Part shown: one piece after another, positions 32,403 through 39,921 of the stretch
Layout of the letters: each line of letters opens with the position of its first letter
Position numbering within the stretch: the stretch's first letter is position 1
DNA from: DASSUC01 sp035649895
Lineage (GTDB): Bacteria; Actinomycetota; Actinomycetes; Mycobacteriales; Micromonosporaceae
Direction of reading: 5' to 3'
DNA: 47,611 bases
NCBI GenBank assembly: GCA_035649895.1
Contig: DASRIS010000178.1
Location: 1 to 47,611, forward strand
Made by a program: the position numbers and the translations under genes
The notes under the pieces: generated by a model
The model's input: only the letters and a program-made list of their open reading frames with translations
Databases searched by the model: none
Told to the model about the DNA's origin: nothing

Positions 32403-32633
32403 TTACCCTCTCGGCGGGTACGGATCGTTGCCGTAGCTGTCCCGGGCCCGTACCTGGCCTTCCCGGTCGTGCAGGAAGAACTCCGTCCGGTCCTGGCGAG
32501 CCGCGGCCCGGCCCGCCTGTGCGGCCTCAGCCTGCGTACGGTGGACCGAGGACGCACGTTGGCTGCCTTCCCGAGTCACGGCCCATCCATCCTGATGCGG
32601 CACGACGTGGACCGGCTTGCTCTTCGCGGCCAT
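32403..32633 (-). CDS. DUF2188 protein
   Basis: A 76-aa soluble protein: VHVVPHQDGWAVTREGSQRA, then RTQAEAAQAGRAAARQDRTE and FFLHDREGQVRARDSYGNDP. This is the complete DUF2188 pattern (HV.P...GW.V..E, then A...A...A, then ...H...G.I....YG.DP). Function is unknown; these often occur as stand-alone stress-associated genes. ATG at 32633. The stop region is duplicated: GATCCGTACCC plus CCGAGAGGGT occurs once at the stop and again just after it (32382-32425). Confidence 0.9.
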   Translation of the reverse strand: MAAKSKPVHVVPHQDGWAVTREGSQRASSVHRTQAEAAQAGRAAARQDRTEFFLHDREGQVRARDSYGNDPYPPRG

Positions 32634-32739
32634 CGTTCACCTCTTCTCAAACGGCCGTACTGTGGCATCCCCCTGAACCGCTCCTGTCACAGCAGCACCT
32701 GCCGAGCCAGAAGGGTTTTGTCTGCGGTACCCCGAATAT

Positions 32740-33045
32740 TCAGGTACCAAACAGGCAGATCGCCATTGTCGGCCTGCCGAAGAAGCGCCGCCTCGCTTGT
32801 CGACCACTCACCCGGAACCGCGCACTAAGCCAGCCGTTCCGGCCAGATCTTTCGGCGTATGTATGCCGATAGCGTGCTCGCATCGCGGTGCCGCACTGGC
32901 GGGCCGGTCGGATGAGGGGGCCGGGATCCGGCTTCAGCAGCATGAAGACGCCGCCTAAGATAGCGGCGGCGACTAGACCGAGCGCACCTATCATGGCGGC
33001 ACTCTTTCCCGAGCTGTTCCCACCTTCACCAGGGGTATTCGACAT
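32740..33045 (-). CDS. Possible small single-pass membrane protein
   Basis: From ATG at 33045 the frame encodes MSNTPGEGGNSSGKSAAMIG, then a hydrophobic helix (ALGLVAAAILGGVFMLL) and a basic tail to residue 101. The N-terminal 40 residues look protein-like (charged linker, then one helix); the Arg-rich tail is less convincing and the real end may differ. No ribosome site is clear. The DNA is less GC-biased than the chromosome around it. Treat as tentative. Confidence 0.35.
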   Translation of the reverse strand: MSNTPGEGGNSSGKSAAMIGALGLVAAAILGGVFMLLKPDPGPLIRPARQCGTAMRARYRHTYAERSGRNGWLSARFRVSGRQARRRFFGRPTMAICLFGT

Positions 33046-33620
33046 GCCCGCGAATGTAGGGACCGGCAGAGGACGGATAGAGAAACAAACCGGAAACAGC
33101 CACGGGGATAATCGACGGCTCCGCTGTCGGATCATGGACCCAGGAACGGTGGGAGAAGGCCGGCGCATCCGTCTCAGCAGGCAGCCGCACATAACGCCGC
33201 CGTCAGCGGTGGGGGGTGCCCTGTGCACGAGCCAGCGCGGGGAAATGTCACCATCGGCCCTGGTTTCTTAAGGGCGCCACCTGCCGTGGCCGTCCGGCGG
33301 GGATCGCACCGGTGCTTACCGCGTTCGTGGTGGTGCTGGCCCGCTCAGCCCTGGTGACGCCCCCGCCAGGTGACGGAAGGGCTGCATGCCGCCAACCACG
33401 AGCGGGCGTGCACTAGCATGTGCACGTGCATCCGCTCTTGCGCGCAGCGCCCCTAGCACGCATGATGACGTACGGACACTGAGATGTTTACACTACGTGA
33501 GCACATGGCGGAAAGTTGGCTCCGAACGGGTGGTTGGCCACAACGGCCACCACGTGCCAGGTTGCGACGGGAGGACACCCGCCGCAAGCAGCTACTGCGC
33601 CACTGTAGAAGGAATCCGTA
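33046..33620. other. 575-bp stretch without a recognisable gene
   Basis: I see no gene here. The stretch has lower GC than its surroundings, contains the palindrome TGCACGTGCA near 33421-33430, and ends with GAAGGAATCCGTA, the ribosome site of the GGDEF gene. It may hold that gene's promoter. Confidence 0.5.
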
Positions 33621-34415
33621 TTGGACCCCTTAACTGTCTCCGCCTGTGTCGCCGCGCTGGTGGGTGTAGGCGGCGGATGGCACTGGCACCAGCGGGCCGG
33701 CCAGGCTGAGGCCGAGGCCACCAAGCTGCGCGACGAGCTGCGGGTAGCCTCACATGCCGCCAGCCACGACCCGTTGACCGGGCTGCCCAACCGGCGAGCC
33801 TTCTACCAGATCGGCTCGGCACTGGTCACCGGCGCCCAGCAGCGGCATCTCTTCGTCGTCGTGTTCGACCTGGACAACTTCAAACAGATAAACGACACCT
33901 TCGGCCACGCCGTAGGCGACGAGGTCCTCGTCGCCGCCGCCCGACGGTTCCAGCGCTGCGCCGGCCACGGCTTGGTCGCCCGGCTCGGCGGGGACGAGTT
34001 CGCCGGACTGTTCACCAGCTCCGCTCAGGACTGCGGCTGGCTGACCCCAGCCGCCAAGCAGCTCGCCGAGGAGCTCGCCGCACCGATACCGGTAGCAAGC
34101 TGCTACACAAGCGTGACTGCTTCGGTCGGCTTGGCCCCGGTGGACGGATGCGCCCACCTAGCCGAGGCAATACACCGGGCCGACCTCGCCATGTTCCACA
34201 GCAAACGGAACCGCGCCAGTACCACCCGGCTCACCTCCTTGGCGACCAAAGCGCTCGACAGCTGCCACCCACCCCAGCTGGCCACTCCCACCAACGGCAC
34301 TGACCTCACCACATGGACCGTCCGTGACCCGGATGCCCGGCGGGTGGTGCCACTACAAGGAGCCAGCTCGACACTCCGCGACGAAACAGATAACGGCCCG
34401 TCCGCATTGACCTAG
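33621..34415 (+). CDS. GGDEF-domain protein (probable diguanylate cyclase)
   Basis: A 264-aa protein with one N-terminal membrane helix (about residues 4-20) and a GGDEF domain at about 45-205: HDPLTGLPNRRAFYQIGSAL, FDLDNFKQINDTFGHAVGDE near 83, LVARLGGDEFAGLF near 120 and ASVGLAP near 170. The active-site GGDEF is intact, so c-di-GMP synthesis is likely. There is no RxxD inhibitory site directly before it. No sensor domain is present apart from the helix. TTG at 33621 follows GAAGGA at good spacing. Codons such as ATA and AAA, and DNA less GC-rich than the neighbours, suggest acquisition. Confidence 0.92.
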   Translation: MDPLTVSACVAALVGVGGGWHWHQRAGQAEAEATKLRDELRVASHAASHDPLTGLPNRRAFYQIGSALVTGAQQRHLFVVVFDLDNFKQINDTFGHAVGDEVLVAAARRFQRCAGHGLVARLGGDEFAGLFTSSAQDCGWLTPAAKQLAEELAAPIPVASCYTSVTASVGLAPVDGCAHLAEAIHRADLAMFHSKRNRASTTRLTSLATKALDSCHPPQLATPTNGTDLTTWTVRDPDARRVVPLQGASSTLRDETDNGPSALT

Positions 34416-34432
34416 CTCAGAGCGACGAAAGA

Positions 34433-34463
34433 ACCCCGGCTCTCCTGATGGAGAGCCCGGGGT
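34433..34463. terminator. Terminator between the GGDEF gene and tRNA-Ala
   Basis: A 13-bp stem with one bulged C (ACCCCGGCTCTCC / GGAGAGCCCGGGGT), loop TGAT. On the minus strand it is followed by TTCTTTCG, so it ends the tRNA transcript. It can also end the GGDEF transcript. Confidence 0.8.
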
Positions 34464-34483
34464 CCGAACCTGACTATCTTGGG

Positions 34484-34557
34484 TGGAGCCGAGGGGATTT
34501 GAACCCCTGACCCCCTCGATGCGAACGAGGTGCGCTACCGGGCTGCGCTACGGCCCC
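34484..34557 (-). tRNA. tRNA-Ala (anticodon CGC)
   Basis: A 74-nt cloverleaf on the minus strand: acceptor GGGGCCG/CGGCTCC with the alanine identity pair G3-U70, D-arm GCGC-AGCCCGGTA-GCGC, anticodon arm CCTCG-TTCGCAT-CGAGG with anticodon CGC (codon GCG), and T-arm AGGGG-TTCGAAT-CCCCT. Discriminator A; CCA not encoded. Confidence 0.95.
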
Positions 34558-34680
34558 CCGACCAGGCCCTAAGGCCCGACCTAACCCGCCACCGGCTGCA
34601 CCGGTGACGGACCGCACAAGGTTAGCAGACCCGCTCAGGCCCCGGCGCCCGGACCAAGCCCAAGGTCGACGAAGGCGAGG

Positions 34681-35514
34681 TCAGCCGGCCGCCCGTGACC
34701 CGCCGTACCGGGTCCGCCCGCGGTACCGGATCGAGTACGGCTGCGCCGGTACCCCGCCAACCGCGTCCTGCCCGCCGACCGCCCGGCCGCCAGCCCACCC
34801 TCCGGCCGCCCGGCCAGCGGTTGCCCGCCGGATCGCCTCCCGCCGTACCGCCTCACGCTGGGCTGCCAGCCGCTTCGCCGCCTCCCGCCGGGCGGCCGCG
34901 CGGCGCTCCTGAGCCTGCCGGATCTCGGCCTGGCGCTGGGCGAGCCAGGCCGCCCGCCGGGCCTCGGCGCGCCGGCGCCGGCGGTCCTGCAACGCCCGGT
35001 TGCGCAGGTGCACCACGTAGAGGACCAGCAGGGAGCCGGTAACCGCCACGGAGACCCAGAACCCGGGCCCGGCGACCGCCACACCGACCAGCTCGACGGC
35101 GTTGAGCAGCAGCAGCGCGGCGAGGACCCGGCGGCGCCGGACGACCGCAGGGGTGTGCCGCGGCCGGTGCCGGGACGGTGGCACGGTCCGGCGGACCGGC
35201 ACCGGACGGCCGGCACCGGTAGCCGGGCGGCCGGGTCGTACAAACGAGCCAGGAGCCGAGCCGGCGCGGGCAGCGGGACCCGCGCCGGACGGTGGGGTGG
35301 CCGACCGTAGCGAGACGACCAGGACCCGGGGCGGGTTCACCGGATGGCGGCCGGGCACGCTACGCCTACGGCGCTGCCGCGCAAGTACGCGCGCCGTCGA
35401 CGTCGCCCGCTCCGCAACCAGCCGCTCGGTGGCGTCGTACCGGCGGACCAGCGCGGGCGCGAGTGCGAGCAGTCCGGCAGCGGCGAGGACGGCAAGGAGC
35501 ACCGAGGTCGGCAC
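34681..35514 (-). CDS. GlpR/SepX-like divisome membrane protein
   Basis: A 277-aa protein with an N-terminal membrane helix (residues 2-22, then RRYDATERL), a 100-residue disordered Arg/Pro-rich linker, a pair of helices at about 130-170 (VLAALLLLNAVELVGVAVAG, then VSVAVTGSLLVLYVVHL) and a long basic coiled-coil-like tail (AEARRAAWLAQRQAEIRQAQ). This layout and its place beside moeA match Rv0996 of M. tuberculosis, SepX of Streptomyces and GlpR of Corynebacterium, the membrane receptor of the gephyrin-like Glp protein that binds FtsZ. Sequence assignment is by architecture and synteny. ATG at 35514. Confidence 0.8.
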   Translation of the reverse strand: MPTSVLLAVLAAAGLLALAPALVRRYDATERLVAERATSTARVLARQRRRRSVPGRHPVNPPRVLVVSLRSATPPSGAGPAARAGSAPGSFVRPGRPATGAGRPVPVRRTVPPSRHRPRHTPAVVRRRRVLAALLLLNAVELVGVAVAGPGFWVSVAVTGSLLVLYVVHLRNRALQDRRRRRAEARRAAWLAQRQAEIRQAQERRAAARREAAKRLAAQREAVRREAIRRATAGRAAGGWAGGRAVGGQDAVGGVPAQPYSIRYRGRTRYGGSRAAG

Positions 35515-35657
35515 TCAGCCTCCCGTCACCACATCCCGTTGCCGCGAGTCCAGTTACCCGAGGTTACGGGTACACAACAACCTTGTCGCCGCGCCGCGCC
35601 GCGTACGCCACCGCACCGAGCCGACCGGGCCAGCCGAGACGACCGAGCCGCGCCGAG

Positions 35658-35740
35658 CCCGTACCAGTAAGGTCGGGGCCCGTACCAGTAAGGTCGGGGC
35701 CCGTACCAGCAAGGTCAGGGCCCGTACCAGCAAGGTCAGG
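35658..35740. repeat. 21-bp tandem repeat, four copies, at the rimJ stop codon
   Basis: CCCGTACCAGTAAGGTCGGGG and close variants start at 35658, 35679, 35700 and 35721. The rimJ stop (35736-35738) falls in the copy nearest the gene, and the copies then run into the 3' flank, between rimJ and glpR. Confidence 0.95.
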
Positions 35741-36371
35741 CCGCCGACCGCGAGCGGTGCCACCGGGCCAGCAGCCCGCCTGTGGCGACGACATCCTCGA
35801 CCGTCAGCGCGTACCCGACATGGTCCCGCCATGCCCCGTCGATGTGCAGGTAGCGCGGGTGGTACGCCTCCTCCCGGAAGCCCAGCTTCTCCACCACGCG
35901 GCGCGAGGCCACATTCTCCGGCCGGATGTTCACCTCGACCCGGTGCAGCTGGCCGGGGCCGAACGCGTGGTCGACGGCGAGTGCCAGCGCGGTGGGGGTC
36001 ACCCCGTGCCCGGCCACCCGTGAGTCCACCCAGTAGCCGGCGTAGCAGGAGCAGAACGCCCGCCGCACGATGTTGCCGAGGGTGAGCTGGCCGACCAGCT
36101 CCTCCCGACCGTCGGCGGAGCGCAGGCACACCGCGAACGGCATCGCCGCGCCCTCCCGGGCGGTGCGCTGGAACTCCCGGTAGATGTAGCGGAACGCGGA
36201 CGGGGAGTTCAGCTCCCACCAGGCACCGTTGGGCGCGGTCGGCTCCCAGCGGGCCAGCCACTCCTCGTTGGCGCGGCGCACCGCGGACCAGGCCTGGCCG
36301 TCGCCCCGCCGGTAGGGCCGCAGCACCACCGGACCGTCTGCCAGCACCACCGGCCAGCCCGGGGCGGTCAT
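35736..36371 (-). CDS. rimJ: GNAT N-acetyltransferase, RimJ/RimL type
   Basis: A 211-aa acetyltransferase of the RimJ group, acting on protein N-termini or other amines. VVLRPYRRGDGQAWSAVRRA near residue 15, then ELVGQLTLGNIVR near 90, the acetyl-CoA region SRVAGHGVTPTALALAVDHA near 118 (the usual GxGxxT/A loop is GHGVTP), and NIRPENVASRRVVEKLGFRE near 150. ATG at 36371 overlaps the moeA stop by 4 bp. Same order as Rv0993-Rv0995 (galU, moeA1, rimJ). Its in vivo target is unknown. Confidence 0.92.
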   Translation of the reverse strand: MTAPGWPVVLADGPVVLRPYRRGDGQAWSAVRRANEEWLARWEPTAPNGAWWELNSPSAFRYIYREFQRTAREGAAMPFAVCLRSADGREELVGQLTLGNIVRRAFCSCYAGYWVDSRVAGHGVTPTALALAVDHAFGPGQLHRVEVNIRPENVASRRVVEKLGFREEAYHPRYLHIDGAWRDHVGYALTVEDVVATGGLLARWHRSRSAA

Positions 36372-37627
36372 CGCGGCCGGTCCAGCAGGAGGGCGTCCAC
36401 CGTAGACCCTGCCGCCGCGCTGGTCACCCGCTCGCCGAGGACCATCAGGCCGTTCGCCTCCGCCAGGCCCGAGAGGGTGTACGGCCCGCCGGCCAGCGGC
36501 TGGACCGTGTAACCGCCCCCGCGCCGCTCGGCCACGTGTGCCGGGCGGAACTCACGCAGCCCGGCCGGCGAGGCCAGGGTTTCCAGCAGGTGCGCCTTGA
36601 CGCTCGGCCGGAACACCGGATCAGCACCGGCGAGCAGCTGGATGGCCGGCCGGGCCAGCACCTCGAAGCCGACCAGCGCCGCTCCCGGGTCGCCGGGCAG
36701 GCAGACGATCGGCACCTCCTCGCCACCGACCGTGCCGAAGCCGAGCGCCGAGCACGGGTAGAGCGCCACGTCGGTGAAGGACACCGCGCCGGCCCGGGCG
36801 CCCTCGCGCCGGGACAGGATCCGGCGCACCATGTCGCCCGGACCGGTCCCGGTCCCTCCGGTGGTGATGATCAGGTCGGCCCGCGCGGTCTGCTCCTCCA
36901 GCAGCCCGCGCAGCCCTTCCGGGTCGTCGTCGCAGATCCCGACCCGGTACGCCTGTGCGCCGGTCTCCGCCGCCGCGGCGGTGAGCGCGTGCGAGTTGAC
37001 GTCCACCACCTGCCCAGGCTGGCTGGCCCGGCCGATGTCGACGAGCTCGTCACCGGTCGCCACCACCGCCACCCGCGGGCTGGGGCGCACCACGACGTGG
37101 CCGATGCCGGTCGCCGCGAGCACCGCCACCAGGGCTGGCGTCACGGTGGCCCCGGCCCGGGCCAGCACCATCCCGACCTCGATCTCCTCGCCCGCCCGGC
37201 GGATGCCGTGGCCCCGGCGGACCGTCTGGTAGACCTCGACCGCCGCCATGCCCTGGTCGGTCGCTGCCAGCGGTACGACCGTGTCGGCTCTTACCGGCAG
37301 CGGCGCACCGGCGGCAACCGAGAAGCAGGTGCCCGGGGTGAGCCGGACGGGTCGCCACGACGAGGCGCCCAGGTCGCCGATCACGTTGAGCCGCGCCGGC
37401 CGGCCCCGGTCCGCGCCGGCCACCTCGTCGGCACGGACCGCGTACCCGTCGATCGCGGCGTGGTCGTACGCCGGCAGCGGGTGCGGCGCGACGACGTCCT
37501 GCGCCAGCACGTTGCCGTACGCATTGGCGAGGTCGAGGTCGAGCGGGGGCAACGCACGCAGCCGGCGCAGGACGCTGCCCAGGTAGTCGGCGAGCGGGGT
37601 CAGCTCCGATGCGGCGACCGCGGTCAT
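36368..37627 (-). CDS. MoeA-family molybdopterin molybdotransferase / gephyrin-like Glp
   Basis: A 419-aa MoeA-fold protein. The start LTPLADYLGSVLRRLRALPP, DVVAPHPLPAYDHAAIDGYA near 46, TGDELVDIG near 190, DVNSHALTAA near 210, TTGGTGTGPGDMVRR near 255 and CLPGDPGAALVGFEVLARP near 310 mark domains I-IV. MoeA inserts molybdate into molybdopterin. In Corynebacterium the copy next to glpR (Glp) instead works in cell division with GlpR and FtsZ. This copy lies in the galU-moeA-rimJ operon near a glpR-like gene, not near other moa/moe genes, so the Glp role is plausible. Overlaps of 4 bp with both neighbours show tight coupling. Confidence 0.92.
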   Translation of the reverse strand: MTAVAASELTPLADYLGSVLRRLRALPPLDLDLANAYGNVLAQDVVAPHPLPAYDHAAIDGYAVRADEVAGADRGRPARLNVIGDLGASSWRPVRLTPGTCFSVAAGAPLPVRADTVVPLAATDQGMAAVEVYQTVRRGHGIRRAGEEIEVGMVLARAGATVTPALVAVLAATGIGHVVVRPSPRVAVVATGDELVDIGRASQPGQVVDVNSHALTAAAAETGAQAYRVGICDDDPEGLRGLLEEQTARADLIITTGGTGTGPGDMVRRILSRREGARAGAVSFTDVALYPCSALGFGTVGGEEVPIVCLPGDPGAALVGFEVLARPAIQLLAGADPVFRPSVKAHLLETLASPAGLREFRPAHVAERRGGGYTVQPLAGGPYTLSGLAEANGLMVLGERVTSAAAGSTVDALLLDRPR

Positions 37628-38571
37628 CCCCCACGCCCCCCGCCAGCGCCGGCCACGAAGCTACGCAGCCAGTCCAGGAACGCCGGCCCCAGGTCCGGCC
37701 GGTCGCACGCGATCTGCACCACAGTCTGGAGGTAGCCGAGCGGCACGCCGGTGTCGTAGCGCGTGCCGCGGTAGATGACCCCGTGCACCGGCGTCCCTTC
37801 GTCCAGCATCAGCGCCATCGCGTCGGTCAGCTGGATCTCTCCACCGCTGCCGGGCTTGGTCCGGCGGATCGCGTCGAAGATGCCCGCGGGCAGCACGTAC
37901 CGACCGATGATGCCGAGGTTACTGGGCGCGTCCTCCGGCGCCGGCTTCTCCACCATGCCGGTCACCCGTACGGTGTCCGGTGTGTCGGTCGGCTCCATGC
38001 TCACCGCGCCGAGGCGGGAGATCCCGTCGCCGGTGACCTCGATGAGGGCCACCACAATGCCGCCGGTGCGGGCCTGCAGGTCGATCATTGACGGCAGCAT
38101 CGGCTCGTCCTCGGCGCAGAACTCGTCCCCGAGCAGTACGGCGAACGGTTCCTTTCCCACGTGCAGCTCGGCGTAGCCCACCGCGTTGCCGAGCCCCAGC
38201 TGCTCCGCCTGGCGGCAGGCGTAGATCTCGGCGAGCTCGGCGGGCCGCCGGACCGCCTCGAGCCGCGCCAGGTCGCCCTTTGCCGCCAGCCGCTCCTCCA
38301 GGTACGGCTGCCGGTCGAAGTGGTCCACCATCGACGTCTTTCCCCGGCCAGTGATGAGCAGCACGTCCTTGAGGCCGGCGGCGGCGGCCTCCTCCACTAT
38401 GTACTGAAGCACCGGCCGGTCCACCACCGGCAGCAGCTCCTTGGGCACGGCCTTGGTGGCCGGCAGGAACCGGGTGGCGAGGCCAGCAGCCGGGATCACC
38501 GCCTTGACAGCGCGCGGGTGCGCGGCCACCGAGTCGGTCCGCAAGGGCTTGGCAGGCGTGTCGTCCGGCAT
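37624..38571 (-). CDS. galU: UTP-glucose-1-phosphate uridylyltransferase
   Basis: A 315-aa GalU making UDP-glucose for cell-wall glycans and other glycosylation. VKAVIPAAGLATRFLPATKA near residue 22 is the nucleotide loop; PKELLPVVDRPVLQYIVEEA follows. VLLGDEFCAEDEPML near 145, GMVEKPAPEDAPSN near 205 and EIQLTDAMALML near 250 complete the pattern. First gene of the galU-moeA-rimJ operon. UDP-glucose could serve the carotenoid glycosyltransferase of this window, but that is speculation. Confidence 0.95.
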   Translation of the reverse strand: MPDDTPAKPLRTDSVAAHPRAVKAVIPAAGLATRFLPATKAVPKELLPVVDRPVLQYIVEEAAAAGLKDVLLITGRGKTSMVDHFDRQPYLEERLAAKGDLARLEAVRRPAELAEIYACRQAEQLGLGNAVGYAELHVGKEPFAVLLGDEFCAEDEPMLPSMIDLQARTGGIVVALIEVTGDGISRLGAVSMEPTDTPDTVRVTGMVEKPAPEDAPSNLGIIGRYVLPAGIFDAIRRTKPGSGGEIQLTDAMALMLDEGTPVHGVIYRGTRYDTGVPLGYLQTVVQIACDRPDLGPAFLDWLRSFVAGAGGGRGG

Positions 38572-38633
38572 GTCGCGAGACTATCCGTCCCGGCACAGCC
38601 CGGCCGGGCGCAGGCCGTCCGGCGCGCCGCCGC

Positions 38634-38667
38634 AGGGTCCTACCAGCGACAGGGTCCTACCAGCGGC
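38634..38667. repeat. 17-bp tandem duplication between galU and the cyclo-ligase gene
   Basis: AGGGTCCTACCAGCGAC (38634-38650) is followed directly by AGGGTCCTACCAGCGGC (38651-38667) in the divergent promoter region. Confidence 0.85.
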
Positions 38668-38721
38668 CATGTCCGGTCCCGGGCGGAGTGCGATCCTGGC
38701 TGCGAGGTGCTGGAGGTGCTG

Positions 38722-39339
38722 GTGTCCGGTCCATCGCTGTCCACCGCGGCCGCAAAGGCCGAGCTACGCCGGCAGCTGCTGGCTAGGCGGAGGAGCTTGC
38801 CGGCCGCCGTCCGGGCGCGGGCCGACGCCGCGGTGCTCGCCGTCCTCACCGACTGGGTACGCCAGCACCGCCCGGCCACGGTCGCGGCGCACCTGCCGTT
38901 CGGCACCGAGCCGGGCGGCCCGGGCCTCATCGAGGTGCTCGCCGGCGCCCGGCTGCTGCTCCCGGTCCTGCTGCCAGACCTCGACCTGGACTGGGCCGCG
39001 TACGCCGGCCCCGGCACGCTCAGGCCGGGGTCGCGCGGGCCGCTGGAGCCGGCCGGACCACGGCTCGGGCCGGCCGCGGTCAGCACCGCCGACCTGGTGG
39101 TCGTGCCAGCGGTCGCGGTCGACCGGGCCGGCCTCCGCCTGGGCCGCGGCGGTGGCTCGTACGACCGGGCCCTGGCCCGGGTCGACCCCGGGACCCCGGT
39201 TGTGGCGCTGCTTCACGATGGCGAGCTGCTGCCCGCCCTACCAGCGCAACCGCATGATCGCCGGGTTGGCGCGGTGGTGACCGCCGGGGACGGGTACGTC
39301 GAGTTGCCCTCATTCGCTGGACGAACCACCGGTCCATGA
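38722..39339 (+). CDS. 5-formyltetrahydrofolate cyclo-ligase
   Basis: A 205-aa enzyme converting 5-formyl-THF to 5,10-methenyl-THF with ATP. KAELRRQLLARRRSLP at the N-terminus, THE-type substrate segment VAAHLPFGTEPGG near 56, VVVPAVAVDRAGLRLGRGGG near 130 and GGGSYDRAL, the ATP/phosphate loop. GTG at 38722 is five bases after GGAGG; the frame is open upstream into galU's promoter but without homology. Divergent from galU as Rv0992c is from Rv0993. The C-terminus is slightly long. Confidence 0.93.
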   Translation: MSGPSLSTAAAKAELRRQLLARRRSLPAAVRARADAAVLAVLTDWVRQHRPATVAAHLPFGTEPGGPGLIEVLAGARLLLPVLLPDLDLDWAAYAGPGTLRPGSRGPLEPAGPRLGPAAVSTADLVVVPAVAVDRAGLRLGRGGGSYDRALARVDPGTPVVALLHDGELLPALPAQPHDRRVGAVVTAGDGYVELPSFAGRTTGP

Positions 39340-39346
39340 CGCACCA

Positions 39347-39373
39347 TTGGCACTCGAAGACTTCGAGTGCCAG
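39347..39373. promoter_or_regulatory. CIRCE-like element (HrcA operator)
   Basis: TTGGCACTC - GAAGACTTC - GAGTGCCAG. This is the CIRCE architecture (TTAGCACTC-N9-GAGTGCTAA) with one changed base in the left arm and two in the right. The spacer is itself an inverted repeat, so the whole site is nearly a perfect palindrome. It lies 53 bp before the fmdB-like start, the right place for HrcA heat-shock repression. Confidence 0.85.
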
Positions 39374-39426
39374 TCACGGCGCCGCCGGGAAGCCGGCGAC
39401 CAGGAGCATCCCGACCGGAGGAGACC

Positions 39427-39816
39427 GTGCCGACGTACCAGTACGCGTGCACCTCATGCGGCCACCGGCTGGAGGCCGTGCAGTCCTTCACAGACGACCC
39501 GCTGACCGAGTGCCCGGCCTGCACTGGCCGGCTGCGGAAGCTGTTCTCCGCCGTCGGGATCGTCTTCAAGGGCTCCGGCTTCTACCGGACGGACTCCCGC
39601 GGCGGACCCGCCAAGGAAGCGGCCGGCTCGACCAGTGGCTCCTCCGCCGAGGCGTCGGGCAACGCTGCCGGCGGTGCCGACGCCAAGACCGCCGACAGCA
39701 AGAGTGCCGACGGCAAGAACGGTGGCGGCAAGAACGGTGGCGGCAAGGGCTCGGACGGCACGACCAAGCCGGACGGCGGGTCGACGAAGGCGAAGGCCGC
39801 AGCGAACGCCGCATAG
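39427..39816 (+). CDS. FmdB-family zinc-ribbon protein (Ruc/Rv0991c-like)
   Basis: A 129-aa protein. Residues 1-50 are the FmdB zinc ribbon: MPTYQYACTSCGHRLEAVQS, then ECPACTGRLRKLFSAVGIVF (two CxxC pairs) and FKGSGFYRTD. The remaining 75 residues are disordered and rich in Gly, Lys, Ser and Ala (GGGKNGGGK repeats). The M. tuberculosis orthologue by position, Rv0991c, is known as a redox-regulated chaperone (Ruc). GTG at 39427 follows GGAGGAG. The CIRCE element upstream supports heat-shock control. Confidence 0.9.
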   Translation: MPTYQYACTSCGHRLEAVQSFTDDPLTECPACTGRLRKLFSAVGIVFKGSGFYRTDSRGGPAKEAAGSTSGSSAEASGNAAGGADAKTADSKSADGKNGGGKNGGGKGSDGTTKPDGGSTKAKAAANAA

Positions 39817-39840
39817 CAGATCCACCCCGTCGCTGCACGC

Positions 39841-39868
39841 CTGTCCACAACCCCCGCAGCTGTCCACA
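39841..39868. promoter_or_regulatory. Pair of DnaA-box-like 9-mers
   Basis: CTGTCCACA occurs at 39841-39849 and 39860-39868, same orientation, one base off the actinobacterial DnaA box TTGTCCACA. It lies between the fmdB-like and SAF genes. No other origin feature is present, so this may be chance or a DnaA-titration site. Confidence 0.3.
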
Positions 39869-39921
39869 GAGGCACGCCGGGCCGGCCGTCCGGGCCGGCC
39901 GTCGCCGCTAGCGTCCCCGGC

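Noticed and set aside
33046..34557. Integrative element with att sites at tRNA-Ala
   Set aside because: No integrase, excisionase, replication gene or repeated tRNA 3' end could be found in the window.
36536..37735. 399-codon plus-strand frame opposite moeA
   Set aside because: Shadow of the moeA/glp gene with no recognisable domain.
39841..39868. Replication origin
   Set aside because: Only two imperfect DnaA-box-like 9-mers and no dnaA, dnaN or AT-rich unwinding region.
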